From Clostridia bacterium (GTDB taxonomy: Bacteria; Bacillota; Clostridia; Oscillospirales; CAG-272), in assembly GCA_017938205.1 (NCBI GenBank), contig JAGBCA010000038.1:1-54638 (forward strand): a DNA stretch of 54,638 nucleotides, written 5' to 3'. Each line of letters begins with the position of its first letter. The first letter of the stretch is position 1. The position numbers were made by a program, and so were the translations under genes. Below, piece by piece: positions 9,106-17,604 of the stretch. Under the pieces are notes generated by a model that was given only the letters and a program-made list of their open reading frames with translations, was not told the origin of the DNA and made no database searches.

Positions 9106-9133
9106 TCGATGCATAATCGATGCATCTATTATA
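9106..9133 (-). promoter_or_regulatory. -10 box and candidate operator of the GltS-type gene
   Basis: TATAAT reads on the minus strand at 9133-9128. Immediately downstream, over the expected start of transcription, TCGATGCAT occurs twice (9106-9114 and 9117-9125), 11 bases apart. The two copies also form the inverted pair GATGCAT/ATGCATC with a five-base spacer. No good -35 is visible. Confidence 0.5.
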
Positions 9134-9208
9134 CTATATTTTTTCCAAATTTTCTATTTTCAAAATGTAAACAAAACAGAAAAAAGCCAAGAAACGGCTA
9201 AGGAAAAC

Positions 9209-10096
9209 TCATTTTTCAAGGGGCTTCTTGCGGTATTGCTCGGGACTTATGCCAAAGCGTTGCTTGAAGGCGCGGCTAAAGGTATATATTGAGCTATAGC
9301 GCAACAGCTCCGCGATCCGCGTGATGGAAAGCGTGTTTTCCGCGATGTGCAGACGCGCCGTTTCAAGGCGGCGCGCGCGGTAATAATCGGAGAGGCTCTC
9401 CGATGTAACGCGGCGGAAAAGTGCGGAAAGATAGCTATAATTATATCCCGTGAGAGCGGAAAGCTCTTCGAGGCTTTCCATCGAATAGATATGCGTATCT
9501 ATATAGTGCATCAAGCGTTGGCAAAGTGCTTCGGGGCGTTCGGTGGCTTTATGCGGATCCTCACGAAAAAATCCGCGTGCAATACGGATCACGATCTCTA
9601 AAAACAAGGCCGCAAGCAAGCGCTCCGAATGCCGCTTTTGTGCATCCAGCTCGGCGATCGCGGTGCTGACGAGGGAGGCTATATGCTCATCCCTGACGGT
9701 GCGCGCATCGGCGGCGGCATTTTGATCCATGATCATGGATAGATCGGCCATCAGGCTTTCATCCGTGGTGGAAAATGAAAAGAAATCGTATTTTAACGGA
9801 TCCTCCCGATCCGAAACGATGGCGTGATGATCACAAGGAAAAGAAAGATAAATATCTCCGCGCGTGATCGGAACACCGATGCCATTGGTATAGACGGTTC
9901 CCTTCCCGCCCGTAGCAACCGTGATCTCAAACCAATCGATATGCGCGTGCTCCTCGATCACCGTTTCGCCCGTACAGTAAAGGCGGCCAAGCTGATAGAG
10001 GCGAAAATCCCCAAAAGGGCGGGGATCTGCTATAAAGGGCTTATTCAGATGATAAGATTTTTTCATACGGCGTCCCGCCGCACGGGTATCGGACAT
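9209..10096 (-). CDS. AraC-family transcriptional regulator
   Basis: A 295-aa regulator with an N-terminal cupin-like sensor (residues about 25-115, including EEHAHIDWFEI) and a C-terminal pair of helix-turn-helix units. These show LEELSALTGYNYSYLSALFRR and ITRIAELLRYSSIYTFSRAFK, ending in FGISPEQYRK, the usual AraC/XylS signature. The start at 10096 is chosen because AAGGAGGGG precedes it; the frame opens further upstream without a ribosome site. It is divergent from the Gfo/Idh operon starting at 10327, its likely target, and tandem with the symporter gene. Confidence 0.9.
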   Translation of the reverse strand: MSDTRAAGRRMKKSYHLNKPFIADPRPFGDFRLYQLGRLYCTGETVIEEHAHIDWFEITVATGGKGTVYTNGIGVPITRGDIYLSFPCDHHAIVSDREDPLKYDFFSFSTTDESLMADLSMIMDQNAAADARTVRDEHIASLVSTAIAELDAQKRHSERLLAALFLEIVIRIARGFFREDPHKATERPEALCQRLMHYIDTHIYSMESLEELSALTGYNYSYLSALFRRVTSESLSDYYRARRLETARLHIAENTLSITRIAELLRYSSIYTFSRAFKQRFGISPEQYRKKPLEK

Positions 10097-10210
10097 ACGT
10101 ATTCCCCTCCTTTTTTCTTTCATTATATCATCAAGATGAGCCGCCGTCAAGAAAAAAATATCAAAAAAAGTTAAGTAAAAACAGAGGTTTTTAACAGAAA
10201 TACAAAAAAA

Positions 10211-10265
10211 TGCTAAACGTTTCTAAAAAAGGGCTATTTACAGAAGGAAAAATATGCGTTATACT
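10211..10265 (+). promoter_or_regulatory. Promoter and operator-like palindrome of the Gfo/Idh operon
   Basis: TTTACA (10237-10242), 17 bases, TATACT (10260-10265). Upstream of the -35 is TGCTAAACGTTTCTAA (10211-10226), with the perfect palindrome AAACGTTT and a central CG typical of LacI/GalR-family or CcpA sites. The palindrome is seen; the regulator is inferred. Confidence 0.6.
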
Positions 10266-10326
10266 ATAAGCAATGACGTTTCTTCTCATCCAAAAAAAAA
10301 TCGGCTCGAACAAAAAGGAGAATTTT

Positions 10327-11388
10327 ATGAAAACAACGATTGCTATCATCGGCTGCGGCCGCATTGCGCAGAACGCGCATCTGCCCGTCCTCACAAAAAT
10401 GGAGGACGTACGCATCAAATACGCCTGCGATATCCTTCCCGAAAAGGCGGAGGCCGTCAAGAAAAAATATCCTGCCGTTGAGCAGGCGATCACAGACTAT
10501 AAGATGGCGCTTGCAGATCCCGAGGTGGATGCCGTTTTCGTTCTGACACCGAACTTTGCACATTACACGATCACGATGGATGCGCTCAAGGCGGGCAAGC
10601 ACGTGATGTGCGAAAAGCCCATCACCGTGAGCTACGCGCTCTCCGCAGAGATGGCTGAGGAGGCAAAGAAGCAGGGCAAGCTGCTGAACATCGGCGTTTG
10701 TAACCGCTATCACAGATCCGTGGAGCTGATCGAGGAAATGAACCGCAAGGGCGAGCTTGGCAACATCTATCACGTGTACTGCTCCTTCCGCGCCTGCCGC
10801 TCCATTCCCGGCCTCGGCGGTGACTTTACCAACAAAAAGCAGAGCGGCGGCGGTGTTCTGATCGACTGGGGCATTCACTTCCTTGACCTTGTTCTCTATG
10901 TTCTCGGCGGCGCGCACCTCAAGACCGCGACCTGCGATGCCTACTGCGAGATGGCGAAGGACATGAAGAGCTACCGCTATAAGAGCATGTGGGCGGAGGA
11001 TACGAAGAACCTCGAAAGCGGCATAAACGACGTGGACGACTGCATTTCCGGCTACGTGCGCACCGACAAGGCAAGCATCTCCTTCAACGGCGCCTGGGCG
11101 GAAAACATTGACGAGCCGGACCAGATGTACATCGATTTCCTTGGTGACAAAAAGGGCATTCGCCTGACCTATTGCGGTCAGTTTGCGCTCCTTGACGGTG
11201 AAACGCTGGAAAGAACCGTGACCGAGCACGAGATCCCCAATATGTACGCCGCGGAGGACCGCGCCTTCCTGGATGCAACCAAAACCGGTGAGAAAAACCG
11301 CAACTACATTGACAACATTCTTGAGAGCATGAAGCTGCTTGACACGCTCTATGCCTCCTCCAAGGCAAAGAAGGAGATCGCACTATGA
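10327..11388 (+). CDS. Gfo/Idh/MocA-family oxidoreductase
   Basis: A 353-aa NAD(P)-dependent sugar oxidoreductase. The Rossmann motif GCGRIA is at the N-terminus (residues 9-14) and the family hallmark CEKP near residue 97. A catalytic WGIHFLD stretch follows in the C-terminal alpha/beta domain. AAAAAGGAG precedes the ATG at 10327; an upstream in-frame start lacks a site. It is the first gene of a three-gene operon and overlaps the next by ATGA. Family members oxidise a hydroxyl of a sugar, cyclitol or glycoside, often to a 3-keto intermediate; the substrate here is unknown. Confidence 0.88.
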   Translation: MKTTIAIIGCGRIAQNAHLPVLTKMEDVRIKYACDILPEKAEAVKKKYPAVEQAITDYKMALADPEVDAVFVLTPNFAHYTITMDALKAGKHVMCEKPITVSYALSAEMAEEAKKQGKLLNIGVCNRYHRSVELIEEMNRKGELGNIYHVYCSFRACRSIPGLGGDFTNKKQSGGGVLIDWGIHFLDLVLYVLGGAHLKTATCDAYCEMAKDMKSYRYKSMWAEDTKNLESGINDVDDCISGYVRTDKASISFNGAWAENIDEPDQMYIDFLGDKKGIRLTYCGQFALLDGETLERTVTEHEIPNMYAAEDRAFLDATKTGEKNRNYIDNILESMKLLDTLYASSKAKKEIAL

Positions 11389-12248
11389 TGAAAACGAAAA
11401 AGATCGGCTTTGTGGATCTCTATCTCAGCGAATGGCACGCAAACAACTATCCTGCATGGATCGAGGTGGCAGCAAAGAAGCTCGGCCTTTCCTACGAGCT
11501 TGCATACGCCTACGGCGAGCAGGAGATATCCCCCTTTGACGGCAGAAGCGGAGCGGATTGGTGCCATACCTTCGGCGCAGAAAAATGCAAGAGCATTGAC
11601 GAGCTTTGCGAAAAAAGCGATGTGATCATCGTGCTTGCGCCTTCCAATCCCGAGGTGCATCTTCGCTATGCAGAGGCGGTTTTAAAGCACAAAAAGCCAA
11701 CTTATATTGACAAAACCTTCGCTCCCGACTACAAAACCGCAAGAGAGATCTGCGCGATCGGCAAAAAGCACGGCACGCCGTTTTTCTCCTCCTCCGCACT
11801 TCGTTATGCGACGGAGACCGAGAAGGCGCTCGGCGCGCAGGACATATTTCTCACGGGCGGCGGAAGCAATTTCCCCGAATATTCGATCCATATGATCGAG
11901 ATGCTCGTGAAAACGATCGGCCTCGGCGCCGAGAGTGTGCGCGCCGAAAAGGTCGGCACGCAGACGCACGTTTTCGTTTCCTATGCAGACGAAAGAAAGG
12001 CTTCCATGACCTATGCACCCGCCCTGCCCTTTACGCTCTATGCGGCAAAGGCAGACGGCTCGTCTATATACGAGCCGATCAGCTCCGATTTCTTCCCTTC
12101 CCTGATCGAGGATATGCTCCGCTTCTTTGAAAGCGGCGTGCTACCCTTCCCGAAGGAAGAGACCTTAGAGGCCATGAAGGTGCGCGAGGGCGCGCTCCTT
12201 GCGGCCGAGAATCCCGGCAAAACGCTTATGCTTGCCGATCTGAAATAA
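11385..12248 (+). CDS. Gfo/Idh/MocA-like protein, divergent
   Basis: A 287-aa protein translationally coupled to the preceding oxidoreductase (ATGA overlap). It shows a Rossmann-like order: a start strand (KIGFVDLYLSEWH), VIIVLAPSNPEVH and YIDKTFAPD in the place where the family has EKP. The nucleotide-binding glycine motif at the N-terminus is degenerate, reading GFVDLY instead of GxGxxG. It may therefore bind cofactor weakly, or be a partner subunit for the first enzyme. It lies between an oxidoreductase and a TIM-barrel isomerase, so a role in the same sugar conversion is inferred. Confidence 0.72.
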   Translation: MMKTKKIGFVDLYLSEWHANNYPAWIEVAAKKLGLSYELAYAYGEQEISPFDGRSGADWCHTFGAEKCKSIDELCEKSDVIIVLAPSNPEVHLRYAEAVLKHKKPTYIDKTFAPDYKTAREICAIGKKHGTPFFSSSALRYATETEKALGAQDIFLTGGGSNFPEYSIHMIEMLVKTIGLGAESVRAEKVGTQTHVFVSYADERKASMTYAPALPFTLYAAKADGSSIYEPISSDFFPSLIEDMLRFFESGVLPFPKEETLEAMKVREGALLAAENPGKTLMLADLK

Positions 12249-12261
12249 GAGAGGTGGAAAT

Positions 12262-13116
12262 ATGAAGCTTGGTGTGATCAGCGATTGCTTTGGGCGCCCG
12301 ATGGCAGAGAGCATTGCGCTTGCGGGTGCTCTTGGCCTTGACGGCATTCAGATGTACGCCGTGGGCGGTGACATCTGTCCCGAAACGCTTCTCGGAAACG
12401 AGGAAAAGCTTTCAGAATACAAGGCGCTTCTAAAGAAGCACGGTCTTACCGTGAGTGCACTTTGCGGCGACCTTGGCGGTCACGGCTTTGAAAGAGAAAA
12501 CGAAAATGCGGCGCGCATTGAGAAGACCTGCCGCATCGTGGATCTTGCGGTCGCTTTCGAAACGAAGGTTGTGACTACACATATCGGCGTGATCCCCGAG
12601 GATGAAAATAGCGAGAAATACAAGACGATGCTGAAGGCTCTGCGGGAATGCGGCGCGTATGCGGCAAGCAAGGGTGTGACGCTTGCGATCGAGACCGGCC
12701 CCGAGACCGCACCGATCCTGAACCGCTTTGTGCTTGCGGCGGGGGAGGGCGTTGGCGTTAACCTTGATCCTGCCAATTTCGTCATGGTGACGGGTCAGGA
12801 TCCCGCCGAGGCGGTGCGCCTGATCGGCAAAAAAATCGTGCATACGCACTTAAAGGACGGAAAAATGCTCAAAAGATCCGATCCTTTAGAGATCTACAAT
12901 CATTTTGCCGAGGGCGGCATTGAGGCGCTCAACGTAGCAGACTACTTTATTGAAACCCCCGTTGGCGAGGGTGACGTGGATTTCGCGGCCTATATTTCGG
13001 CGCTGAAAGAGATCGGCTACGACGGCTTTCTCACCATTGAGCGAGAAACGGGCGCGGATCCTTCGGCTGACATCCGAAAGGCGGCGGAATATGCGAGAGC
13101 GAATTTTGCTCTTTAA
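12262..13116 (+). CDS. Sugar phosphate isomerase/epimerase (xylose isomerase-like TIM barrel)
   Basis: A 284-aa AP-endonuclease-2 type TIM barrel. Metal-ligand stretches are recognisable: VTTHIGVIP, LAIETGPET (Glu), VNLDPANF (Asp), IVHTHLKDG (His) and FLTIERE (Glu). GAGAGGTGG precedes the ATG. It is the third gene of the operon, 13 bases after the second Gfo/Idh-like gene, and ends at a terminator. In characterised operons this fold supplies epimerase, isomerase or beta-elimination steps on keto-sugars formed by Gfo/Idh/MocA enzymes. The exact reaction is not predictable from sequence. Confidence 0.87.
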   Translation: MKLGVISDCFGRPMAESIALAGALGLDGIQMYAVGGDICPETLLGNEEKLSEYKALLKKHGLTVSALCGDLGGHGFERENENAARIEKTCRIVDLAVAFETKVVTTHIGVIPEDENSEKYKTMLKALRECGAYAASKGVTLAIETGPETAPILNRFVLAAGEGVGVNLDPANFVMVTGQDPAEAVRLIGKKIVHTHLKDGKMLKRSDPLEIYNHFAEGGIEALNVADYFIETPVGEGDVDFAAYISALKEIGYDGFLTIERETGADPSADIRKAAEYARANFAL

Positions 13117-13124
13117 TGATTTTA

Positions 13125-13162
13125 TAAAAAAACGGGAAAGGAAAACCTCTCCCGTTTTTTTA
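13125..13162. terminator. Bidirectional terminator
   Basis: AAAAAACGGGA pairs with TCCCGTTTTTT across a loop. It lies between the isomerase gene and the convergent AraC gene. Confidence 0.85.
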
Positions 13163-14041
13163 TTCGGTTATGCCTGAATGCGACCGCTCCTCACCGAAAT
13201 ATTCTCTTGGCGAACTTCCCGTGATCTTTTTGAAATTTCTGTATAGAGTGGAAAAATCGTTATAGCCGCAAAGGCCGTATATTCCCGTGATCTTATAGCC
13301 CTTTTCCATATATCGGATCGCGGCGCGAATGCGGCAGGTGTTCAGATATTTATGAAAGCTCATTCCCGTGTGCGCGGCAAAGGATTTACAGAAAAAGCTT
13401 TTTGACATCGCGCAGGCCTTTGCCATTTGCACAAGCTCGATCTGATCCGAAAAATTGCTTTCAATATATTCCACGCAGTGCGCAATGCGCGCCGCTGTTT
13501 CGTCCCCACGCGGTACGGCGGGAATGCTTTCGGTCAGATTTCTCGCAAATATCATGATCAGCGCTAAAGCATACGCGCGGATGACCTCTCCTGCGCCGAT
13601 CCGCTTTTCGGAAAATTCAAGGTGAATCTTCTCAAGCAGATCCTTTACAACCAAAGACTCCGCCGAGGAAACGGCAGCCTTGGTACAGGGATCGAATGCA
13701 CGTGGAGCGTTTTTTAAAAAATTCACGGCGAGCCGATTGGTCTCATTGGCCTCGCCCAATATATCGGGCATAAACGAAAAGGTGAAAAGCTCCATGCTTT
13801 CCGTCTGCTTGATATGATGTATCTCGCCGGGCGCAAGCAAAAACATATCCCCTGCCGACAGAGCGGCCTCGCCGTATGCCGTGGAATGCAAAAGACTGCC
13901 GCCAAGAACATAATAGAGCTGAAAATAATCGTGGCTATGCGGCTTTTTGGCCTCCTCCGAATGTCGGATGCGCTGAATATGCACGCCTTGCATCGCATTT
14001 TTATAATAACTTAAAACGAATTTTTTATAATCCACCGTCAT
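13160..14041 (-). CDS. AraC-family transcriptional regulator
   Basis: A regulator of about 293 aa. An N-terminal cupin sensor contains KPHSHDYFQLYYVLGG and SAGDMFLLAPGEIHHI; the C-terminal double helix-turn-helix ends with ITGIYGLCGYNDFSTLYRNFKK and SPREYF. GAGGTGAT abuts the ATG at 14041, closer than usual, so the GTG at 14035 (spacing about four to six bases) may be the true start. It is divergent from the acetyl esterase gene, its probable target, and convergent with the Gfo/Idh operon. Confidence 0.88.
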   Translation of the reverse strand: MTVDYKKFVLSYYKNAMQGVHIQRIRHSEEAKKPHSHDYFQLYYVLGGSLLHSTAYGEAALSAGDMFLLAPGEIHHIKQTESMELFTFSFMPDILGEANETNRLAVNFLKNAPRAFDPCTKAAVSSAESLVVKDLLEKIHLEFSEKRIGAGEVIRAYALALIMIFARNLTESIPAVPRGDETAARIAHCVEYIESNFSDQIELVQMAKACAMSKSFFCKSFAAHTGMSFHKYLNTCRIRAAIRYMEKGYKITGIYGLCGYNDFSTLYRNFKKITGSSPREYFGEERSHSGITE

Positions 14042-14102
14042 CACCTCGCGATCAGTATATCACATCTACATCATTTTTGCAATATAAAAAATATTTTTTG
14101 CA

Positions 14103-14131
14103 ATGTACCTGTGTAAAAGATATGATATAAT
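14103..14131 (+). promoter_or_regulatory. Extended -10 promoter of the acetyl esterase gene
   Basis: TGATATAAT at 14123-14131 is an extended -10 with perfect TATAAT. The -35 position at 14103 is poor. Confidence 0.55.
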
Positions 14132-14168
14132 AAGATCACAAAGCATCCCAAAGGAGAAAAACGCGGTT

Positions 14169-15110
14169 ATGAATTACGTCATGCAAAAAGAAGAAGAGCT
14201 GAAGCAGCAAATTTTTCCCCAAACGATGAAGGAGGACTTTGCCGACTTTTGGAAAAGCGCCGTCGAGGATCTGAGAAAAAAGCCTCTCACAGTAAAAAAA
14301 GAGAAGCTTTCGCTTCCCTACGATAAGAGCTTTTCGACCTATGAGATCACCTATAACACGCACGACGATACCGAGATCCACGCCTACTTCTCTTGTCCAA
14401 AAAAAGAGGCCGGCGAAAAACTTCCCTGCGTTGCTTTTTTCCACGGAGGATCGGGCTATAAACATATCTGGCACGATATTCTTGCCACCGGCGTTTGTTG
14501 CTTCGCGATTGACGTGCGCTCCCAAGGTGGAACGAGCGTTGACAAAGCAATTTACACCTCCGGAGACCGCATGGGCGGACTCATGACCTGCGGCGTACTG
14601 GACAAAAATGAGTTTTATATGAAAAACATTTATCTGGATGCCGTTCGCGCGATCGACGTGATCGAAACGCTTGACGAGGTGGATGCTTCGCGCATCGTTA
14701 CCTTCGGCGGCAGCCAGGGCGGTGCACTTTCCATCGTTGCCTCCGCGCTCAGCGGAAAGGTGAAAAAATGCTACTCCTGCATTACGAGCTATTGCTGTCT
14801 GAAGCAGAGAAGCGAGAGCGGCAGCGGCGTATTTGAATCCACGCACGCCTTTCTGCGCGTATATCCCGCGCATACAGACACAGTGATGGATACGCTTTCG
14901 TATTTTGATATCGTCAATATGGTTTCGCTTTTAAAAGTGCCCGTATCCTTCTGCCTCGCGCTTGCAGATCCGATCTGCCTGCCACCCTACGTGTATTCCG
15001 CTTATCACCACGTGAAGGGCGAAAAGAGCATCGAGATGTATCCCTTCGTTCACCACGAAGTTCCAAACGATTATTTCCTTTTGGCGCACAAGGAATTTTC
15101 CGAGCTGTAA
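14169..15110 (+). CDS. Acetyl xylan esterase / cephalosporin-C deacetylase family (CE7)
   Basis: A 313-aa alpha/beta hydrolase close in length to CE7 enzymes (about 320 aa). It shows the oxyanion-side FFHGGSGYK, AIDVRSQGGTS, and the nucleophile elbow GGSQGG with Ser182. ALADPICLPP supplies the acid and HHEVPN the histidine. CE7 members deacetylate short xylo-oligosaccharides and are usually cytoplasmic; no signal peptide is seen. AAAGGAG lies about 12 bases before the ATG, a long spacing. Divergent from an AraC gene and followed by a terminator. RSQGG and the GSQGG elbow make CE7 more likely than other esterases. Confidence 0.85.
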   Translation: MNYVMQKEEELKQQIFPQTMKEDFADFWKSAVEDLRKKPLTVKKEKLSLPYDKSFSTYEITYNTHDDTEIHAYFSCPKKEAGEKLPCVAFFHGGSGYKHIWHDILATGVCCFAIDVRSQGGTSVDKAIYTSGDRMGGLMTCGVLDKNEFYMKNIYLDAVRAIDVIETLDEVDASRIVTFGGSQGGALSIVASALSGKVKKCYSCITSYCCLKQRSESGSGVFESTHAFLRVYPAHTDTVMDTLSYFDIVNMVSLLKVPVSFCLALADPICLPPYVYSAYHHVKGEKSIEMYPFVHHEVPNDYFLLAHKEFSEL

Positions 15111-15111
15111 G

Positions 15112-15144
15112 AAAAAAACGACAGAGAAATCTGTCGTTTTTTTC
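15112..15144. terminator. Bidirectional terminator
   Basis: AACGACAGA pairs with TCTGTCGTT around a GAAA loop, flanked by A and T runs. It separates the convergent esterase and mutarotase genes. Confidence 0.85.
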
Positions 15145-15164
15145 TTATATAAAAAGCATTTCAC

Positions 15165-15482
15165 TCACTCGAGATAAAATACCTCTTCCAGATGCGGCTG
15201 CGCGCCGGTTTCGGGATCGAGCGGCATATCCATTACGTCCTTCATATACTCGTTCCACTTGTCAACGATGGGGCTCTCGGCCTGCACGCGCGTGGCGTAC
15301 TCGATGCCCTTCTCGCACTCATAGTAGCCAAAGAGATCGTTTCCTACGTTCCAGATCGAATAGTTTGAGATGCCTGCGGCCTTCAAGAGTGCTTTCAGCT
15401 CCGGCCAGATCTCATTGTGGCGGCGGATGTACTCTTCTTTTTTGCCCTCCAGAAGGACGGCTTTCCATGCATAGCGTTCCAT
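15165..15482 (-). CDS. rhaM: L-rhamnose mutarotase
   Basis: A 105-aa protein matching the RhaM family along its length. Hallmarks are RRHNEIWPEL near residue 20, SNYSIW, a short YYECE strand, KWNEYMKDVMD and the terminal LEEVFYL. RhaM interconverts alpha- and beta-L-rhamnopyranose so that L-rhamnose isomerase can use it. The start at 15482 is set by AAGGAG; an upstream ATG lacks a site. It is the last gene of a minus-strand unit with a GH42-like hydrolase 37 bases upstream, which suggests the hydrolase releases rhamnose or a similar deoxy sugar. No rhamnose isomerase, kinase or aldolase is in the window. Confidence 0.88.
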   Translation of the reverse strand: MERYAWKAVLLEGKKEEYIRRHNEIWPELKALLKAAGISNYSIWNVGNDLFGYYECEKGIEYATRVQAESPIVDKWNEYMKDVMDMPLDPETGAQPHLEEVFYLE

Positions 15483-15519
15483 TTTTATCTCCTTTTTGTA
15501 AATAATTGTTTTCAAATAA

Positions 15520-17592
15520 TCATTTTTCTATTGATTCGATATGAAGCAGGCGCATATCGCCCTTCTCCATTTTCATATCGATAAAGCGATCGTTGACGGT
15601 GACGCTCTCGCCCGTCAGAAAATCGGTGGCACGCATATCACGCTCGGGCAGGCAGATGCGGCGATAGCCGTTCTCCTTTGCCCAAAGGCCCACGTATTCA
15701 CCGCCTGCAAACACGGCATCCCCTGTGCGGTTATAGAGATGCACGCCCGCAAGCAATGCGATATGCGAAAGCAGCGCCCTCGGCATCGCAAGAGGCAGAG
15801 AGAGCACGCAATGATAATCCTTGCATTTTTTCCAAAGCACCGCCGCGCTTCCGTCCTCAAAGCGAGAAAGCACGTAGCCCTCCTCGCGCGGAAGCGTAGG
15901 CGTGGGAAGCGTATTTTCTGGATAGACAAGGCCGTTAAAGGTCGCTTTCTGCTCCTTAGGTGCAGGATCGATGCGGAGCGAAAACTCACAAAGAGATTCA
16001 CTGTACGCACCGCTATTTCCAAGGAAGAGGAGCGTTTTTCCACCCTTTTTCAGCTTTTCCGTGATGGCGGCAAGCTCCCTCTCTGAGGGGTTGACTGCGG
16101 CAAGGAAGATGATCAGACGGTATTTTTCTGCCGGGAATGCAGGATCGCATACATCCGAGAGAAGATAGTTATCGTAGGGGAAGCCCGCAAGCTCCATCTG
16201 ATCCAAAAGCTCCCAGGTGGCAAGCGGCGTGCGCCGATCGTCAAGAGAGGAGTATTTATGCCCCTTTTCGTCCACGATAAAAGCGACCTCGCTTGGAAAG
16301 AGATCCTTTTTCTGCTCGGCAAGCAGGGGGATGCTCCTTCCGATGACGGATAGCATTTCGGGATCGGAGAACCAACCGCCGAACATATCAAACCACCAGA
16401 TGCCCGTGTGGCTCGTTGCAATGCGGGCAAGTGCCTGCGTGAGCTTTGCAACGCTTCCCTTCACGTCCGAAGGGCCGTGCCATACGGCGCTGTCGTAATA
16501 ATCGTTATCCGGCATGGCGTGCGCAAGGTTTTTGCCCATACCCGTGGTGAGGCAGGTGCGGATATCCCCCTCGCACATCCAAAGCTTGCCGTGCAGCTTT
16601 GCGCTCTCAACGGCAGAGGAAAACTGCCAGTGCTTTGCACAGTTGGTTGTGGAAAGAAAATCCACGTCAGGCGATGAAAGCACCTTACCGAGCGCGTGCA
16701 GGCCCTTGAAATTCTGCGGCATGGCAAACACGTAGCCGTAGAACACGCCTGCAAGGCGCGTACCGTCCGTGTATTCCTTCACGGCGCGGCAGAAATACAG
16801 AATGGCATCCGCAACGCTCTCGTTGTGATAGTCGTAATAATCCAGAACTGCGCGCTCTGCTTCGGGATCGCGAAGATACCCGTTATTGCAATATCTGCGC
16901 TCCACGGGATGCGGAAACTCTATCGAATCAAGCGTGGGATATTCTCTTCCATGCGCCTCGGCAATGGCAGAAAGGCTTCCGTAGCGATCCATAAGAAACT
17001 TGTGGTAAGCGCGCAGATTGACCTCGCTGTAATCGTAATACTGCGGATTGTATCGGCACTGATACGCCCACTCCTCCGTGCCGCCTGCGGCGATATGATA
17101 GCCGATGATGCGCTCCGACCACTTGGAGGCGGAGATATGGTCGATCAGGGCATAGAGCGCAACGGTCATCTCCTCAAGCCAGAGCTTCGATGCAAAGCAT
17201 TCCCTCTGTGCTTCACCGCGGCTGTCTCTTGCAACCTCCTCGGGGTGCATTTTTTGCCACCAGATAGGAGGCTCCAGGCAAACGCGCGGAATGACGAATA
17301 CGTCCTCCTTGCCCGTGGGAGCAAGATCCATAAGAACCTTATCCACCATCGAGAAATCATACTGCCCGTAGCCCTTGAAAAAATTTTCGCAAAGGGGTCG
17401 AAGGCCGCTTTCCATATTGATGCCCTCATCCCCGGCATAGATCGGAAACATAAAGAGCTTGACGCCGTGTGCGCGCATTTCAGCAAAGTTTTCTTTCAAA
17501 GGTGCGTAACTCATATAAGCGATCGGAATCAGCTCTCTGCCGTCAATATCTATAACGCATTGCTTCTCCGACCATTTTGTTTTACAAACCAT
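15520..17592 (-). CDS. GH42-like (clan GH-A) glycoside hydrolase
   Basis: A 690-aa protein laid out like GH42 beta-galactosidases. A TIM barrel (residues about 20-400) carries AAGGTEEW, a fit for the acid/base Glu, and WMCEGDIRT, a fit for the nucleophile Glu. A trimerisation-like Rossmann domain follows (about 425-560; AFIVDEKG, LIIFLAAVNPS, GGKTLLFLGNSG), then a C-terminal beta domain. GH42 proteins usually cleave beta-galactosides, but identity looks low and the next gene is rhamnose mutarotase, so the natural substrate is uncertain. No signal peptide. AAAGGAG precedes the ATG; the kinase/regulator gene ends 12 bases upstream. Confidence 0.72.
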   Translation of the reverse strand: MVCKTKWSEKQCVIDIDGRELIPIAYMSYAPLKENFAEMRAHGVKLFMFPIYAGDEGINMESGLRPLCENFFKGYGQYDFSMVDKVLMDLAPTGKEDVFVIPRVCLEPPIWWQKMHPEEVARDSRGEAQRECFASKLWLEEMTVALYALIDHISASKWSERIIGYHIAAGGTEEWAYQCRYNPQYYDYSEVNLRAYHKFLMDRYGSLSAIAEAHGREYPTLDSIEFPHPVERRYCNNGYLRDPEAERAVLDYYDYHNESVADAILYFCRAVKEYTDGTRLAGVFYGYVFAMPQNFKGLHALGKVLSSPDVDFLSTTNCAKHWQFSSAVESAKLHGKLWMCEGDIRTCLTTGMGKNLAHAMPDNDYYDSAVWHGPSDVKGSVAKLTQALARIATSHTGIWWFDMFGGWFSDPEMLSVIGRSIPLLAEQKKDLFPSEVAFIVDEKGHKYSSLDDRRTPLATWELLDQMELAGFPYDNYLLSDVCDPAFPAEKYRLIIFLAAVNPSERELAAITEKLKKGGKTLLFLGNSGAYSESLCEFSLRIDPAPKEQKATFNGLVYPENTLPTPTLPREEGYVLSRFEDGSAAVLWKKCKDYHCVLSLPLAMPRALLSHIALLAGVHLYNRTGDAVFAGGEYVGLWAKENGYRRICLPERDMRATDFLTGESVTVNDRFIDMKMEKGDMRLLHIESIEK

Positions 17593-17604
17593 TGCTTTCT
17601 CCTT

